A stretch of 64,000 nt of DNA, from positions 511,501 through 575,500 of the forward strand of contig JAEMWC010000074.1 in NCBI GenBank assembly GCA_016490735.1, written 5' to 3'. Positions 1 to 10,859 of the stretch are shown here, one piece after another (position 1 is the stretch's first letter; every line of letters starts with the position of its first letter). The translations under genes were made by a program, and so were the position numbers. This stretch comes from Pachyseris speciosa (lineage: Eukaryota; Cnidaria; Anthozoa; Scleractinia; Pachyseridae). The notes below the pieces were generated by a model. The model was not told where the DNA came from, searched no databases, and was given only the letters and a program-made list of their open reading frames with translations.

Positions 1-400
1 CTTTTTATCGCCTGACCCCGTAAATACCTGTACTCCAAAACAGAGGGATTTCATGATTTGGAAAGCACAGAGAAACTTCTTTGGATTCTTTCAGAGAAGC
101 TAGTGGCTTGTGGGTATCAAGACTTCATGATGTCTTTTCTACCACCAGGCGAGCAGGCAAACACTCGGGCGTAATGTGATTAAATGGAACTCAGTACCGA
201 TCGAGCTGACCTCAACCGCGTAAGTTTCGTATCAGTGAATCGATGTTTTGACTGCCAAACTTTTAGTCTACGTCACACTATCAAACAATAAGTCCCTGCC
301 AATCATTTCATGTCCAGTTTCAGTAATCCAAGCAGGAACAACTGTGCTAAGTGACGCGTTGAATGCGTATTTCGTCCCAAGTTTTCTCGAAAACTGAGCG

Positions 401-504
<104 letters not shown>

Positions 505-740
505 CAATGTTTTTCTTATGTATCAAAGTCCACATGCAAAAATTCAGCTCATTTGGATGACATCAGCAAAATGACCAAAATCGTCACTTACGTCCTTCTT
601 CCACTGAGCCCTTCAATTTGTCTGGCACCTATTATCCCAACCAGTTTTAAGGTCTGTTAACATTCCCAGCCAATGTTAACAGAACCCTCTTATTTTGTTA
701 AACCAGTAGGTAAAGTTTTTTCTTTCTGCTCATCTTGTAG

Positions 741-1320
741 GTTGCCAGCTGTGTATGGGTCATGCTGTTGATCAGAATCTGCTTTCTTTGGTTCAACAAG
801 ATATGAACGAGCTCATTAAGAAGTACGAGAAAACTGCAAACCTTCTTCACCAGCAAGAACAGCAAATGAAAGAAAGTAAAGAAGTATTGGAAAAGTTGAT
901 GTCCGTGGAGAAAACCCTTAGAGAGGAGTTAGTGATCCGAGTTCAAGAAGTAGAGGAAGGTCTTGCACACACAGATGAGAGAGTTCAAGGAGTAGAGGAA
1001 GGTCTTGCGCAGACAGATGAGAGAGTTCAAGGAGTAGAGGAAGGTCTGGCACACACAGATGAGAGAGTTCAAGGAGCAGAGGAAGGTCTTGCACACACAG
1101 ATGAGAGAGTTCAAGGAGTAGAGGAAGGTCTGGCACAGGCAGATGAGAGAGTTCAAGGAGTAGAGGAAGGTCTTGCACACAGGTGAGAGAGTTCAAGGAG
1201 TAGAGGAAGGTCTGGCACAGACAGATGAGAGAGTTCAAGGAATGGAGGAAGGTCTTGCACAGACAGATGAGAGAGTGAAGCAACTGGAGGAGGCCCAGAG
1301 GTTGAAAGGTGATGGACCAG
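741..1320 (+). CDS. Coiled-coil repeat exon, probable N-terminal part of an NLR-type gene (carries a 2-bp deletion)
   Basis: An internal exon is suggested by a strong acceptor (pyrimidine-rich, ending TTGTAG at 740) and a donor at 1320 (CCAG|GTTAGT). It encodes a Gln/Glu/Lys-rich helix followed by about eight copies of a 14-residue repeat (VQGVEEGLAHTDER type, 42-bp DNA unit), which gives two heptads per unit and hence a coiled coil. In the sixth copy two bases are missing at about 1181; the first frame then stops at 1184-1186, while repeat-type coding continues in the shifted frame to the 1320 donor and joins in phase to the exon at 2356. The deletion also makes a consensus donor, CAG|GTGAGA, at 1182. 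Whether this belongs to the NACHT gene at 5540 is inferred from strand and proximity. Confidence 0.6.
940..1280 (+). repeat. 42-bp coding minisatellite, about 8 copies
   Basis: Tandem copies of a 42-bp unit (GAGTTCAAGGAGTAGAGGAA...) lie inside the coiled-coil exon. The length is a multiple of three, so copy-number change lengthens the coiled coil without a frameshift. One copy is 40 bp. Confidence 0.9.
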
Positions 1321-1639
1321 GTTAGTTTGGTTACTTGGTATGCGGATGAATTGTTATTGTTGTATGTCTGTATTAGCAGTGTTCGGATTGGAGCATGTGG
1401 CAAAAATGAGGCAGCCTATTAATCAATATTCATTGTTAGCTTAGTTATACTGATGAGCTATCTTTGAACAAAAAACATACAAAACCTTTCCTTCTAATTA
1501 CTCGGGCTAGGAATGCCACCCAAGTCTAAAAATGAGCTCCATTTTTCTTTTTCTACTTTGTCAACGTGATTCATCTGCAAAGCTCACTAAAGTGTTTTTG
1601 CGCAAGTGCTAACGAAAAATAGTCATTATGGAATAAGTA

Positions 1640-2000
1640 CACTATTTTTACCTAATTAGCTATGCTCAATGACTGTGGCCAAGTGGTCATTGTCACCACT
1701 TGTGATGCAGATGTTCTGGGTTTGACTCTTTCTATCAGCACTTTTTTTTTTTTGCGTTTCTCTTTGTTTTCTTTTTTTTTATATATATATTTTTTGACAA
1801 GTTTTATAATTGTTGTTATCAATGGTATTTTGCAAGGGATATATGTTGATAGGGGTCTATAGATATACACTGCAAAGAAATAGACACTAACAGAAGCACA
1901 ATGTGTCCGATGTTAGAAGGACAGACTTCCCTCTTTTCTTTTGTTTAGCACTAAATTAGGTATTTTTGCAGCCCCGATTTTAGGCTAATTGCAAACCTTT
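1640..2000 (+). repeat. Dispersed repeat, diverged copy of 46590-46960
   Basis: The segment around ATATATGTTGATAGGGGTCT, the 'GTCCGATGTTAGAA...ACAGACTTCCCTC' stretch and 'TTAGGCTAATTG' recurs in the same order and orientation at 46.6-46.96 kb. No coding capacity is evident. Family unknown. Confidence 0.75.
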
Positions 2001-2355
2001 GCTTGATGCTGTCCTGTGTTTTTGAAGGTTACATGGCCATTAAGAAACTGATTGACATACCTGACTGATGCCAATTCATGTGATTTTTAAATGTGAATTA
2101 AATAAAGCAGAGCAAACATTAAAATCAGGACAAGATGTAAGTTGTTGAATGATAATATATGAACTTAAACTTGAAAAAAATGTATGTTTGAATGTAACTT
2201 CTGGCATTAGAAGTATTATAGGCAGAGATGGGGCAGACGGCCTCCAGTTGTGTTTGGAAAAGAAAAATGTGTCACCTAAAAATAGCCTATCCTGCTATGA
2301 ACACTTTTATCCTACATGGTGGTGGTGATAATGCTTTTTTATTTTGTTTTTGTAG

Positions 2356-2424
2356 ATGTTCTGTCTACATCAAGGCAACAGTCAACAGTCCCACCCCATT
2401 CTAATTCCCAGGCTTCCAGCCCAG
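2356..2424 (+). CDS. Short linker exon (Ser/Gln/Pro-rich) of the upstream coiled-coil gene
   Basis: The exon is bounded by TTTTTGTAG|AT and CCCAG|GTAATA. It is 69 bp, phase 1 at both ends, and joins in frame with the 1320 donor. It encodes a 23-residue low-complexity linker (QQSTVPPHSNSQASS). Such short exons often lie between the N-terminal effector region and the NACHT module in coral NLR genes. No exon matching its phase could be placed with confidence between here and 5540. Confidence 0.5.
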
Positions 2425-2654
2425 GTAATATTTATGACAATTTTCCACTGGTTACTTTAGCATCGTAAGTCATGTTACCCTTAGTTGATAGTCAAGCTAG
2501 TGATTTTGCAAAGAATGGTTTTCAAGTGTTCCCTCTGAGAGGAATTTTATAACTACAAATTCTGTTTAGAAGAAGTGCCAGCTGGCTGACCTAAGGATTA
2601 ATGAAATGTGGGTTGGACCAGCCATCGGTGTCTGACTGTGGTGGGTCTACTTTA

Positions 2655-4101
2655 AAGGGAACCTCCACTCTTACAACAAATTCATGCTAAATTGTTGGAA
2701 ATAATTACTGAACTTTTTTTCCAAATTTTGTTTTCAAACGTGGATATAACATTTCAGTGTAGAAAAAAATCGATATCATTATCGCCTATTTTCGCTTTCA
2801 AATTTCCTGGGCGTGGCCATTTTGGATTTGATGACGTGCAATGGTTGCAGCTATTGTCAGGAAGCAAATGAAGCAGAAAATCCCTTGTGTTAAAAAATAG
2901 AGCAACCATTACACATCATCAAATCTAAAATGGCCGCGCCGGGAAATTTAAAAGGGAAAATAGGCGATGATGATATCCATTTTTTTTTGTACACTTAAAT
3001 GTTATATTGACGTTGTATAACAAAATTTGAGATCTCGTAATTATCACCTACAGTTTAGCGTCAATTTGTTGCCCCCCGCAGGGTTTTGTCCCAGAGGCCA
3101 AAACCCGAGGAGGCACTCTAGGAGTCCCCGCGAAAATATATACAAGGAATTTCAAAAATGTAAGAAATGTGTTTGTAGTATGGGAAGCGTTTCCGATTTG
3201 ATGAAACTAGGCGCGCAAGGTTGTGCCAGGTAACATTCTTGCTTTCACATCAAAATGGCTTCTAGCAGCCGAGTATGCCGTTCTCAGTAGGAAAAGACAG
3301 CTTTTTAAAACTGTAAATCAAAATGACAAGATCCACGGAACACTCGACAGCTTAAACAATGGAAATCGGTTAGTTCATAGCGAAGAAATCCCTCTTCGAG
3401 GGCAAGTGGTGGCGAAGAGACATGTGCTTTCACTGCGAATTATCACAATAATTTTGCGAAATGTTTGAGTGCTTCTGGGACTCTATCTTTCAAAAAAATA
3501 CAGGTGTGAATGTGAATTTATACCGTACTTTATATTTAATTCACCATTTTTTTGTATTCCAAGCAACTTCTAGCGAAATTTGCGAAAAACATGCTCAGTT
3601 CCATTCAAGTAAATTGTCGTCGTATTCGCTTGCTTCGTCTTGGCGTTGATTTACTCGAGGTAAAAATTACATTGAACGCGTTTACTTTTCAGGCATAAAC
3701 TCAGGCTTATCTGAATATTTTTTTTTGTTGAGGAAAGCTTATTGTCTGTTTTTCTGTGTGTCTTAATTCACGGAATTTCAGTATTACTTAATCTACACGT
3801 AAACAAACCCGACGAAAACCGCTCAAACAAAACAAAACAACCATCTAAATCTCAATTGTTGAACAATGACACTAAATCAAATATTGTTGCTGCCATTGAT
3901 GTACTGGAGAAATATGCTTCTTCCGCATCAGTGAAATTTACAGAACTGCTTTATTTCACTAACAACAATACAAAAATGAGCAACAGTGTCTTCAGTGTTC
4001 AGTTAATATTTACAACCATAACTACTCAAAAATTAAAATACGGGGGCAGCTTTTAATTTGGTGAAAACTTTTTCTAGTTTTAAGAGTGGAGGTTCCCTTT
4101 A
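2655..4101. mobile_element. 1.45 kb non-autonomous DNA element with terminal inverted repeats and internal palindrome
   Basis: AAAGGGAACCTCCACTCTTA at 2655 recurs inverted at 4082-4101. An inner inverted repeat spans about 2760-2995 (ATCGCCTATTTTCGC...TGGCCATTTTGGATTTGATGA against its complement). Only short chance frames are present, so no transposase. It sits in the intron upstream of the NACHT exon. Confidence 0.75.
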
Positions 4102-4974
4102 TCTTCTTCATTAACAGAATCCGCCTTGATGAGGGTTAGTTACAGATAAACGAACGAAATGCGATCAACGGCTGCCTTAGGGAGGTGTCAGCCTATGGTG
4201 GTGGTGGAAGTCGAGTTAAATCTTCTTCATCAACACAATTTGTAAATCAAATGACCTTTGTGTGTATTTTTCCTTGTCCATAATAATACGGGGCCTGTAT
4301 GTTCTTACCTTTCATTTAGAAATATACACCTGATTAAAAAACGTGTCGGGAGAAGAGTACAAACCATAAACGACACGACTCAGTGGTTTTCTGAGACATT
4401 TCTGGACTGTTTACTGATTTGCATTTTGAGAGATGTTTATTTTCATTGAAGATTAGCATGCAAAAAGCTCACTCCGAACACTGTCGTTTAAGGGATGTAT
4501 AGCTGCATTTCTTTGACTTCTTTGGAAGAAGCGTTGACAGTATCCATCTGTTTTCCAAATATTTCTGTCCCACGAGCTGGCTGTAGTGCCACAAGGAAAA
4601 GGTTTGAATATTAATGTGCACTGTGTTAGCCGTCCCGTAATTCCGTATGGTCGTATCGTTTATGCTTTATACCTTCTTTCGACAACGTTTCTTTTGTTAG
4701 GTGTATATATTTTTTGTGTGGCTAGTCCCAGCGCAGGTTACAACAGTCTTGCATGCTTGTCTTTGGACATTGATCAAGGCCGTACCACGTCCCCCATTTT
4801 AAAAATACCATTGGAGTAATTTCTTGGTCAAACTCTGTATGTAGAATCTCTCATAAGATATGTTCTCCTTTAAGGACCACAGTTAGGTACCGAAAGTGGT
4901 TGCTTAGAAGAAATTCAAATGCTTCATTCATAGTTGTTACAAACAAACCATTGTAGCATGTTGATGCAATTCGG

Positions 4975-5230
4975 TGATTTGTTACCAGGTTCCACTGCCG
5001 CAAAGCAGAGTACATTATGGTCAGTGATAATGGGACTTTTCAAGCGATCAGAACATGATAATTTGTCATATACTGTTGGATATTAAATCGTTTTTTACTC
5101 TTACTCTGTTGAACACGCGTATATTATTCATTCCTTGAGAATGGCGTCATGAGGTCGCCGAAACGTTGGAACATTATATCCTTAGTTTTTACTTGCCTGT
5201 GTATTTCTATTTTTTTGGGTTGAGATAAGA
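4975..5230 (+). mobile_element. Retroelement remnants: integrase-like scrap and Penelope-type 3' end
   Basis: Around 5016-5050 the reading ...IMVSDNGTF resembles the D,D-35-E integrase motif 'SDNGT' of LTR retroelements. At 5144-5200 ATGGCGTCATGAGGTCGCCGAAACGTTGG followed by a TTTTTACTTG tract resembles the inverted ends of the Penelope-like element at 18.5-21.3 kb (CACGATGTCACCGAAACGTTG). Both are fragments. The rest of 4102-5521 holds no gene I can support. Confidence 0.4.
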
Positions 5231-5539
5231 AACACTACGTGCTTTGTTGAGCTAGAGCTGCTCGTGGCAAATTTGGTCTCGGTTGAATGCTCGACTTTGC
5301 TTTTAAGAGATTTAAACAGGTACAACAGAAAACCTTTCATTGTAATAAGGGATTTGACGGCATCTTTTTTTTGTAAAAATGTTTATAGACAAAACTGCTG
5401 TGTCATTTATGTTATATAAGGCTTTTTTTTACCGTATCACAGATGCGAAGATCCTGTGAGATATACTGACTTTATTTATAGAGTTGTTGAGAAGTTAGAC
5501 TGGCTTTAGTGACTGTATTGACGGTTACTCTCAAGAAAT

Positions 5540-8293
5540 GTGCACTGGAAATTAGAAAAACATGACAACATTAAGTTAGACCTTTTCTTAACCAATCTTA
5601 CAGATGCATTTTTGACGCGGTGTCAAGAGCAGCTGAGGTCATTTTACAACAGCAGCATGTGTCAGGTGATGATTTCCCCTTGGAACCCTGACGACACTGT
5701 GGACATTGATGAGGTGTACGTGGAGTTATCATTCCTGAGAGACGAGAGAAAAGCCCATGGAACAACAAAGAAGAAGCTTGAAGACTACGGCGAGATATTC
5801 AGAAGCCATGGAGAATATGTCATCCCTAAACGAGTTGTGGTTTATGGAAAGCCAGGCATAGGAAAATCAACCTTTACCAAGAAACTTGCTGTAGACTGGT
5901 CGAGGGGGAAGAAGGGGATCCTAAAGAAATTCGCTGTTTTACTTTTAGTTAAACTGCGAGACGTTTCCGACGCGCAAGACCTAAAGTCCATGCTAGAAAA
6001 AGCTGAACTTCTGTCTGCCGATGACCCGACGGTCTTTGATAGTTTATACAGCTTCATTATTGAGAACCAACAGAAAGTCCTGCTTGTATTGGATGGTTAT
6101 GACGAGTACAGTAGTGAAAAGGCGTCACCAGTTCACCAGATTTGGAGAGGCACCCTACTGAGAGATGGTTTTGTTGTGATGACGAGTCGGCCGACAAAAG
6201 AGGAGCTCATAACATCAAGTCATGCTCAGTTTGAGATCAGTGGGTTCAGTGAGGAGCGAGTGAAACGGTTCGCACTCAAGGTTTTCAATAACCCAGAAGA
6301 CGTGATGCAGTTTATTGGTTTCCTGACTAAACGCCGCCTGTGGGATATGGCAAGAATACCTCTTCTTTTGCTGATGCTTTGTCTCACCTGGCAGGAAAAA
6401 GGGCGTCAAGAACTATCAGCTTCTCGTGCGAAGCTGTATGAAAGTTTTCTGGAGACCTTGTTCAATCACATGGCAGCTAAACACCCTGATGAGGCATTAG
6501 CAAGTTTAGATGGTTACAAAGAAGACCTCGCAAAGTTTGGAAAACATGCCTTTGATGCACTTTTGGAGGACTGCCTTGATATCAGGCTCGACAAACTGCC
6601 CAAGGATATTAACGCTCTCATCCAGAAACTAATTAACGTTGGTTTCTTTCAAATTTCCAAGCTTTCGAGATCAGCTCGTCCTAAACAAGTTCTTGTCTTT
6701 CTCCATAAATCTATCCAAGAATTTCTTTCTGCCTGGTTTATCATTCGTGAATTGAAGAATGCCGAGAAAGGAGACCTTACCTGCCTGTCGAGAATTGATT
6801 CATTTGAGAAGATTCAGAAGATGGTTGAAGTTCTGAAGTTCGTTTGTGAGTTGTCATCAGAAGCTGCTGGCGCTGTCCTTATTCACCTGCAGTCAATAGG
6901 AGAGAAGGAAGGTCTGACAGAGTGCAGGTTCTCTGAGACACCATCTATTGAAGACCTGTCTAAAGATCAAACAGAGTTTCGTATTATCAGCTTGGATTGT
7001 TTGCTGTCTTGTCCGGCCTCAGAAACACAGGATGTTTACCCGCAGTTCCTACGGTGTATCAACAGGGTAGTTGTGGTAGTTTATCGCCAGTTGGTCGTCG
7101 TTGCAAGAGAACATTTTTTTAATGTTTCCATTGGAGCTTTACCAGATTATTTATTTTTCTACGAAGGATTTTATCGCACACGTGTAAATGATGACGTGTT
7201 CTCCGTGATGCGTGATTTAGAAACTATGGTTGTAATACCTGATGGTGCTACCAAGGTTGATGCAGGACAATGTACTGATCTCATGCCCAGTGACGTTTTT
7301 CTTAAAGCAGAAGGACAGCAAATGATTCTGTATGTAACTCGCGTTGTTAAACGTCTTGATAATTGTCATTGGCCTGTTGAACTGCTTCGTGAATTCTCAT
7401 CAGCAATAGAGTCTCCTCCTCAGAAGCCTGTTGATCGACACGCCTCACAGAATCAGAGTAACAGCAATGCTTTGTGTCTGACTGTAAACACATCTCACTT
7501 TGTTCAGAAACATTCTCTGTCATTTGTGAGAAAGATTGAAATTTGGGAGCCAACAAGTAAGGAACTTACGGTTATAAATAACTTGTTGACTTCTGTGGTG
7601 AATCGACCTCGAGTGATAAGGATTTCTTATCTCTCTAAATGTAGTGCTCAGGTGATTGAAACTTTGGTCTCTCGCATTCCCTTCACTAACAGTCTCTGTG
7701 TATTACACCTTTATAAGATCAATCTGACAGCCAAGTCCGCTGCTTACATTGCCAAGTCACTGCACCAGGCCCCTAACATACAGAGCCTCAGCTTGTCAAG
7801 TATCAATTTACACGGTTCTCTGAGTGAGTTGGCTGTGAACCTTCATCATGTGTCACAACTGACTGGACTCGTGCTGTCGGGTGTTCATATGGGAGAAAAA
7901 GAGTGTCGGTCAATCGCTGCAGCTCTAAAACACCTTCCTTGTTTAGAAGTGCTGACTTTATCATTCAACCCGCTGGGTCAGGGAATCACTGAGCTGGTCA
8001 AACACTTCAGTAGCGTGCCACATCTGACTCAGCTGCGCCTGGATAAAACACAGATGGGTGAAGAGGAAGCTACAGCTGTTGCTCACGCACTAAAGAATGT
8101 CCCGGAGCTGGAGTGGCTGATCGTATCCCGCAATCCACTGGGCAGAGGGGTAAGTGAACTGATAAAGCATCTCAGTAGTATTCCTCAGCTGACGAACCTG
8201 TACCTGCAGGGTGTTCAGATGACAAAGAAAGAAGTCAGTGATCTGTCGACAGCATCGCGGGAAAGGCGCTTCACCCTTTGTTCAGATTACAAT
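5540..8293 (+). CDS. NACHT-LRR (NLR-type) protein, main exon
   Basis: This large open exon encodes a cytosolic STAND ATPase of the NLR immune-receptor type. Residues ~20-75 are the linker seen before NACHT in coral NLRs (acidic 'PDDTVDIDEVY' then a basic helix). NACHT follows: Walker A GKPGIGKST at ~103-111 and Walker B LLVLDGYDE at ~181-189. Helical NACHT-associated sequence runs to ~400, and ribonuclease-inhibitor-type leucine-rich repeats to the end (~690-905; repeated 'HLTQLRLDKTQMGEEEATAVAHALK' pattern). The frame opens with GTG, not ATG, and is closed upstream by TGA at 5519, so the exon is spliced rather than started here. The frame reaches TGA at 8306, but AAT|GTAAGT at 8294 is a consensus donor in phase 0, so translation probably continues downstream. 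No frameshift seen. Ligand unknown. Confidence 0.88.
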
Positions 8294-10478
8294 GTAAGTT
8301 TTGCCTGAATTTTGCCACCGTGTGATACTTGAAAGATTCTCAGTAGCTTGTACAAGTAGAAAATTCTGCTTGGGGAAAATGGAGGTGAAATGTTCGTGGA
8401 CTCGTTATGTTTATATCTTATTTGAGAGAAAATACTTGAATTGCGTATTTTGAAAGTTCTAGATGAGAATAAATCAGATCCTTTTACAAGGGTTTAATTT
8501 AAAACGAAAGAGATACATTAAAGCTGTTTGCCTAACATCTGTCGCAGGTGACATACGGGATATTCCAAATAACAACACGTTCCAAAATCCTATCCAAAGC
8601 GTTCTTTTAAGTTTCATGGGTTTGAGTCTCTTTCGTGCTCACTAATACATTTAAGACCAAAATATGTCATTAATTTTTATTTCTTCATTGTTCCTGGAGA
8701 TCATTTTGTCTTTCTTCGTAAATTGTACTCGTTGTATGTTACTAACTCCTTTATTGATTTAGGTTTTGTGCTGCACGATCACTCTTTTTAGCTTTATTTT
8801 GTTTCTAAAACGCTTATGCAGTTGTGGAATCTGTGTTATTCCAGTCATGGTGTAAATGGCACGAAAAAATTATATTACTCTACGCCGGGTGGTCGTGCTG
8901 CAGTTCTAAATACACTCGTCTTCATTTGCATTTTTAATTACCGGAATTTCGAGATAGCAGCATGAGTTTATCAATTATCATTTAAACCAAATTTGTCAAC
9001 TATGATAGAAACTGCCGTCTTGTGTCACTTCTTGCAAAGTCTTCGCTTTATGTCTTTACATTCAATATTGACTAATCTTGCTGTGTGTTCCCCTGTCAGT
9101 GCTTTGGTTTGTTTTTCGTCGCATTCAACGCGAATGCTGGCCATCATTGGATAATCTTAATAGCTTGTAGGCGAATATTCCCGGAAATTATTCATTCAAC
9201 GTCACTGTTAAATGTAATTTCAGAATGTTTGAAATGATGGATTTTAATTTATGCCATAGGAAGTTACGCTTCGCTCGAGATAAAGCAGGAATTTTTGATA
9301 ACCGAGTTTGAGTCGGTTTTCCCCGTTTGACGTAGCAGCGGACTCAAGATAGGTTGATATTTAACTTTCAGATCATCTTCCTGGCGTTAGAAAAATGAGA
9401 AACGAAGAAAAAGTCTTCGTCGTGTTGTTAAATGTGTCGTTAAATAACAGATTTTGTGTGTTCGCATTGTTTTGTCTGTTTCGTGTTTTAGTTAGAACTA
9501 AGAAACCATTTTAAAGTTTCGAAACCACCAAAAGTTTAAGGAGAATACTTGCATGAATATATGTACATTTTTTTAATCTACAAGAGAGATTAGATAATAT
9601 TTTTAGTTTTTTATTTTCAATCGGTTGTAATGGTATAAAAGTTGTCAATAAATTGTGACAGTTTAAAGTCAAAATTACAGTGAACAAGGAAAAGCTACGG
9701 TGCTACACATGCACTTTTATGGCTTCCAATTTCCCCTCACTCTGTTGACAACTTGTAAGAAAGCAAAAAGGAACCAATCTTTCTTATTTTGGGCTCATTT
9801 TTGCAAAGAAGAAGAAAAGAAAGAAATACTAAATGCCGGTTAGATATATTTGTTTTTGGTTTTGTTTTTCCAATTGGTTGTAATGGTATAAAAGGTGTCA
9901 ATAAATTGTCGCAGTTAAAGTGAAAAATGCTGTTCAACGAGTCAAGTTACAGTAAATAAGGAAAAGCTAGTGTGCTACACATGTGTTCTTTTGCAAAAAA
10001 ATGTTTGGGATAGCTGGCAAAATGGATATCCGTTTTATCACATTTTTTATCAAGAATGGTTAGAAAAAGTGAACAGAAGTAAAGCCTGGTCGCAGGTGAA
10101 ATCTGATAATCCACGTAGAAGCACATTGTAGCCAGTAAAACAAGCCAGTAGTACACAGGGGGTATCTTGGCAAAACACCACTCTCGGGTGTGTCTTGTTT
10201 TCGCATCTGGTCACTTCGCTCCTCATCACTCGAGAGATTTAGCATTACGTTCACGGAAAACGTCAGATGTTCGTAAGAAAAAGTATCTGGAAGCCATGAA
10301 AAACAACGCTTCCAGTTTTGGTCACGTTATGTTGTATGGGAAATGCTACATATCTCTATTGTTAGCTCGCTCCACAAAATTGTTAGACAGTTGTTTGATC
10401 AAATCCTAATCCCTCCTTCCTTTAGCTAAATTTTATCAGGTTACGTCAAGGGAGGATAAAATACTTTTCCAATTCTTT
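8294..10478. other. Intronic/intergenic DNA with a duplicated ~250-bp block
   Basis: No coding sequence seen. A direct duplication is visible: 'GTTGTAATGGTATAAAA(G)TGTCAATAAATTG' at about 9624 and again at about 9870, each followed by a GGAAAAGCTA...GTGCTACACATG block. Confidence 0.6.
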
Positions 10479-10856
10479 TAAGGCCCGGTTCGTACGTCGG
10501 ATTTCTGCCGTGTGGAATTCAATTCAATTAAGTGCGGCAGAAATGCTACTGTTGATTCATACCGCGCACTTGTGCCCCACTTAATTCATACTACAAATTA
10601 TACTTCTCATTGTACTTTTTTTGTCTCGAAAAAACGCAACAAAAGTTTACCGATCCTGCTTCAGGCCCGGTATGTAAATCTATGTATTGTATTCAACACG
10701 ACAGAAATTCGACGTTTGAAACGTACCGCATTTCTGCCGCGAATAATGCGACAAGACCAGTCGAACTTGCAGCAGAAACTCGGCAGCTAATTCAGACGTC
10801 GAATTTAATTAGCTTAGTTGAATTCGACAGAAATGCGACGTATGAACCGGACCTTA
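10479..10856. mobile_element. MITE-like element with ~30-bp inverted ends, founder flank of the satellite
   Basis: AAGGCCCGGTTCGTACGTCG at about 10481 recurs inverted at about 10830-10853 with a few mismatches, enclosing about 375 bp. The satellite starts within a few bases of its right end. The segment from about 10605 to 10900 is repeated almost exactly at 13216-13515 on the other side of the array. Confidence 0.65.
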
Positions 10857-10859
10857 CTG

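Noticed and set aside
918..1403. 161-residue minus-strand ORF
   Set aside because: Antisense shadow of the 42-bp coiled-coil repeats on the plus strand.
3027..4056. Several 62-104-residue plus-strand ORFs
   Set aside because: All lie within the inverted-repeat element at 2655-4101 and show no coding pattern.
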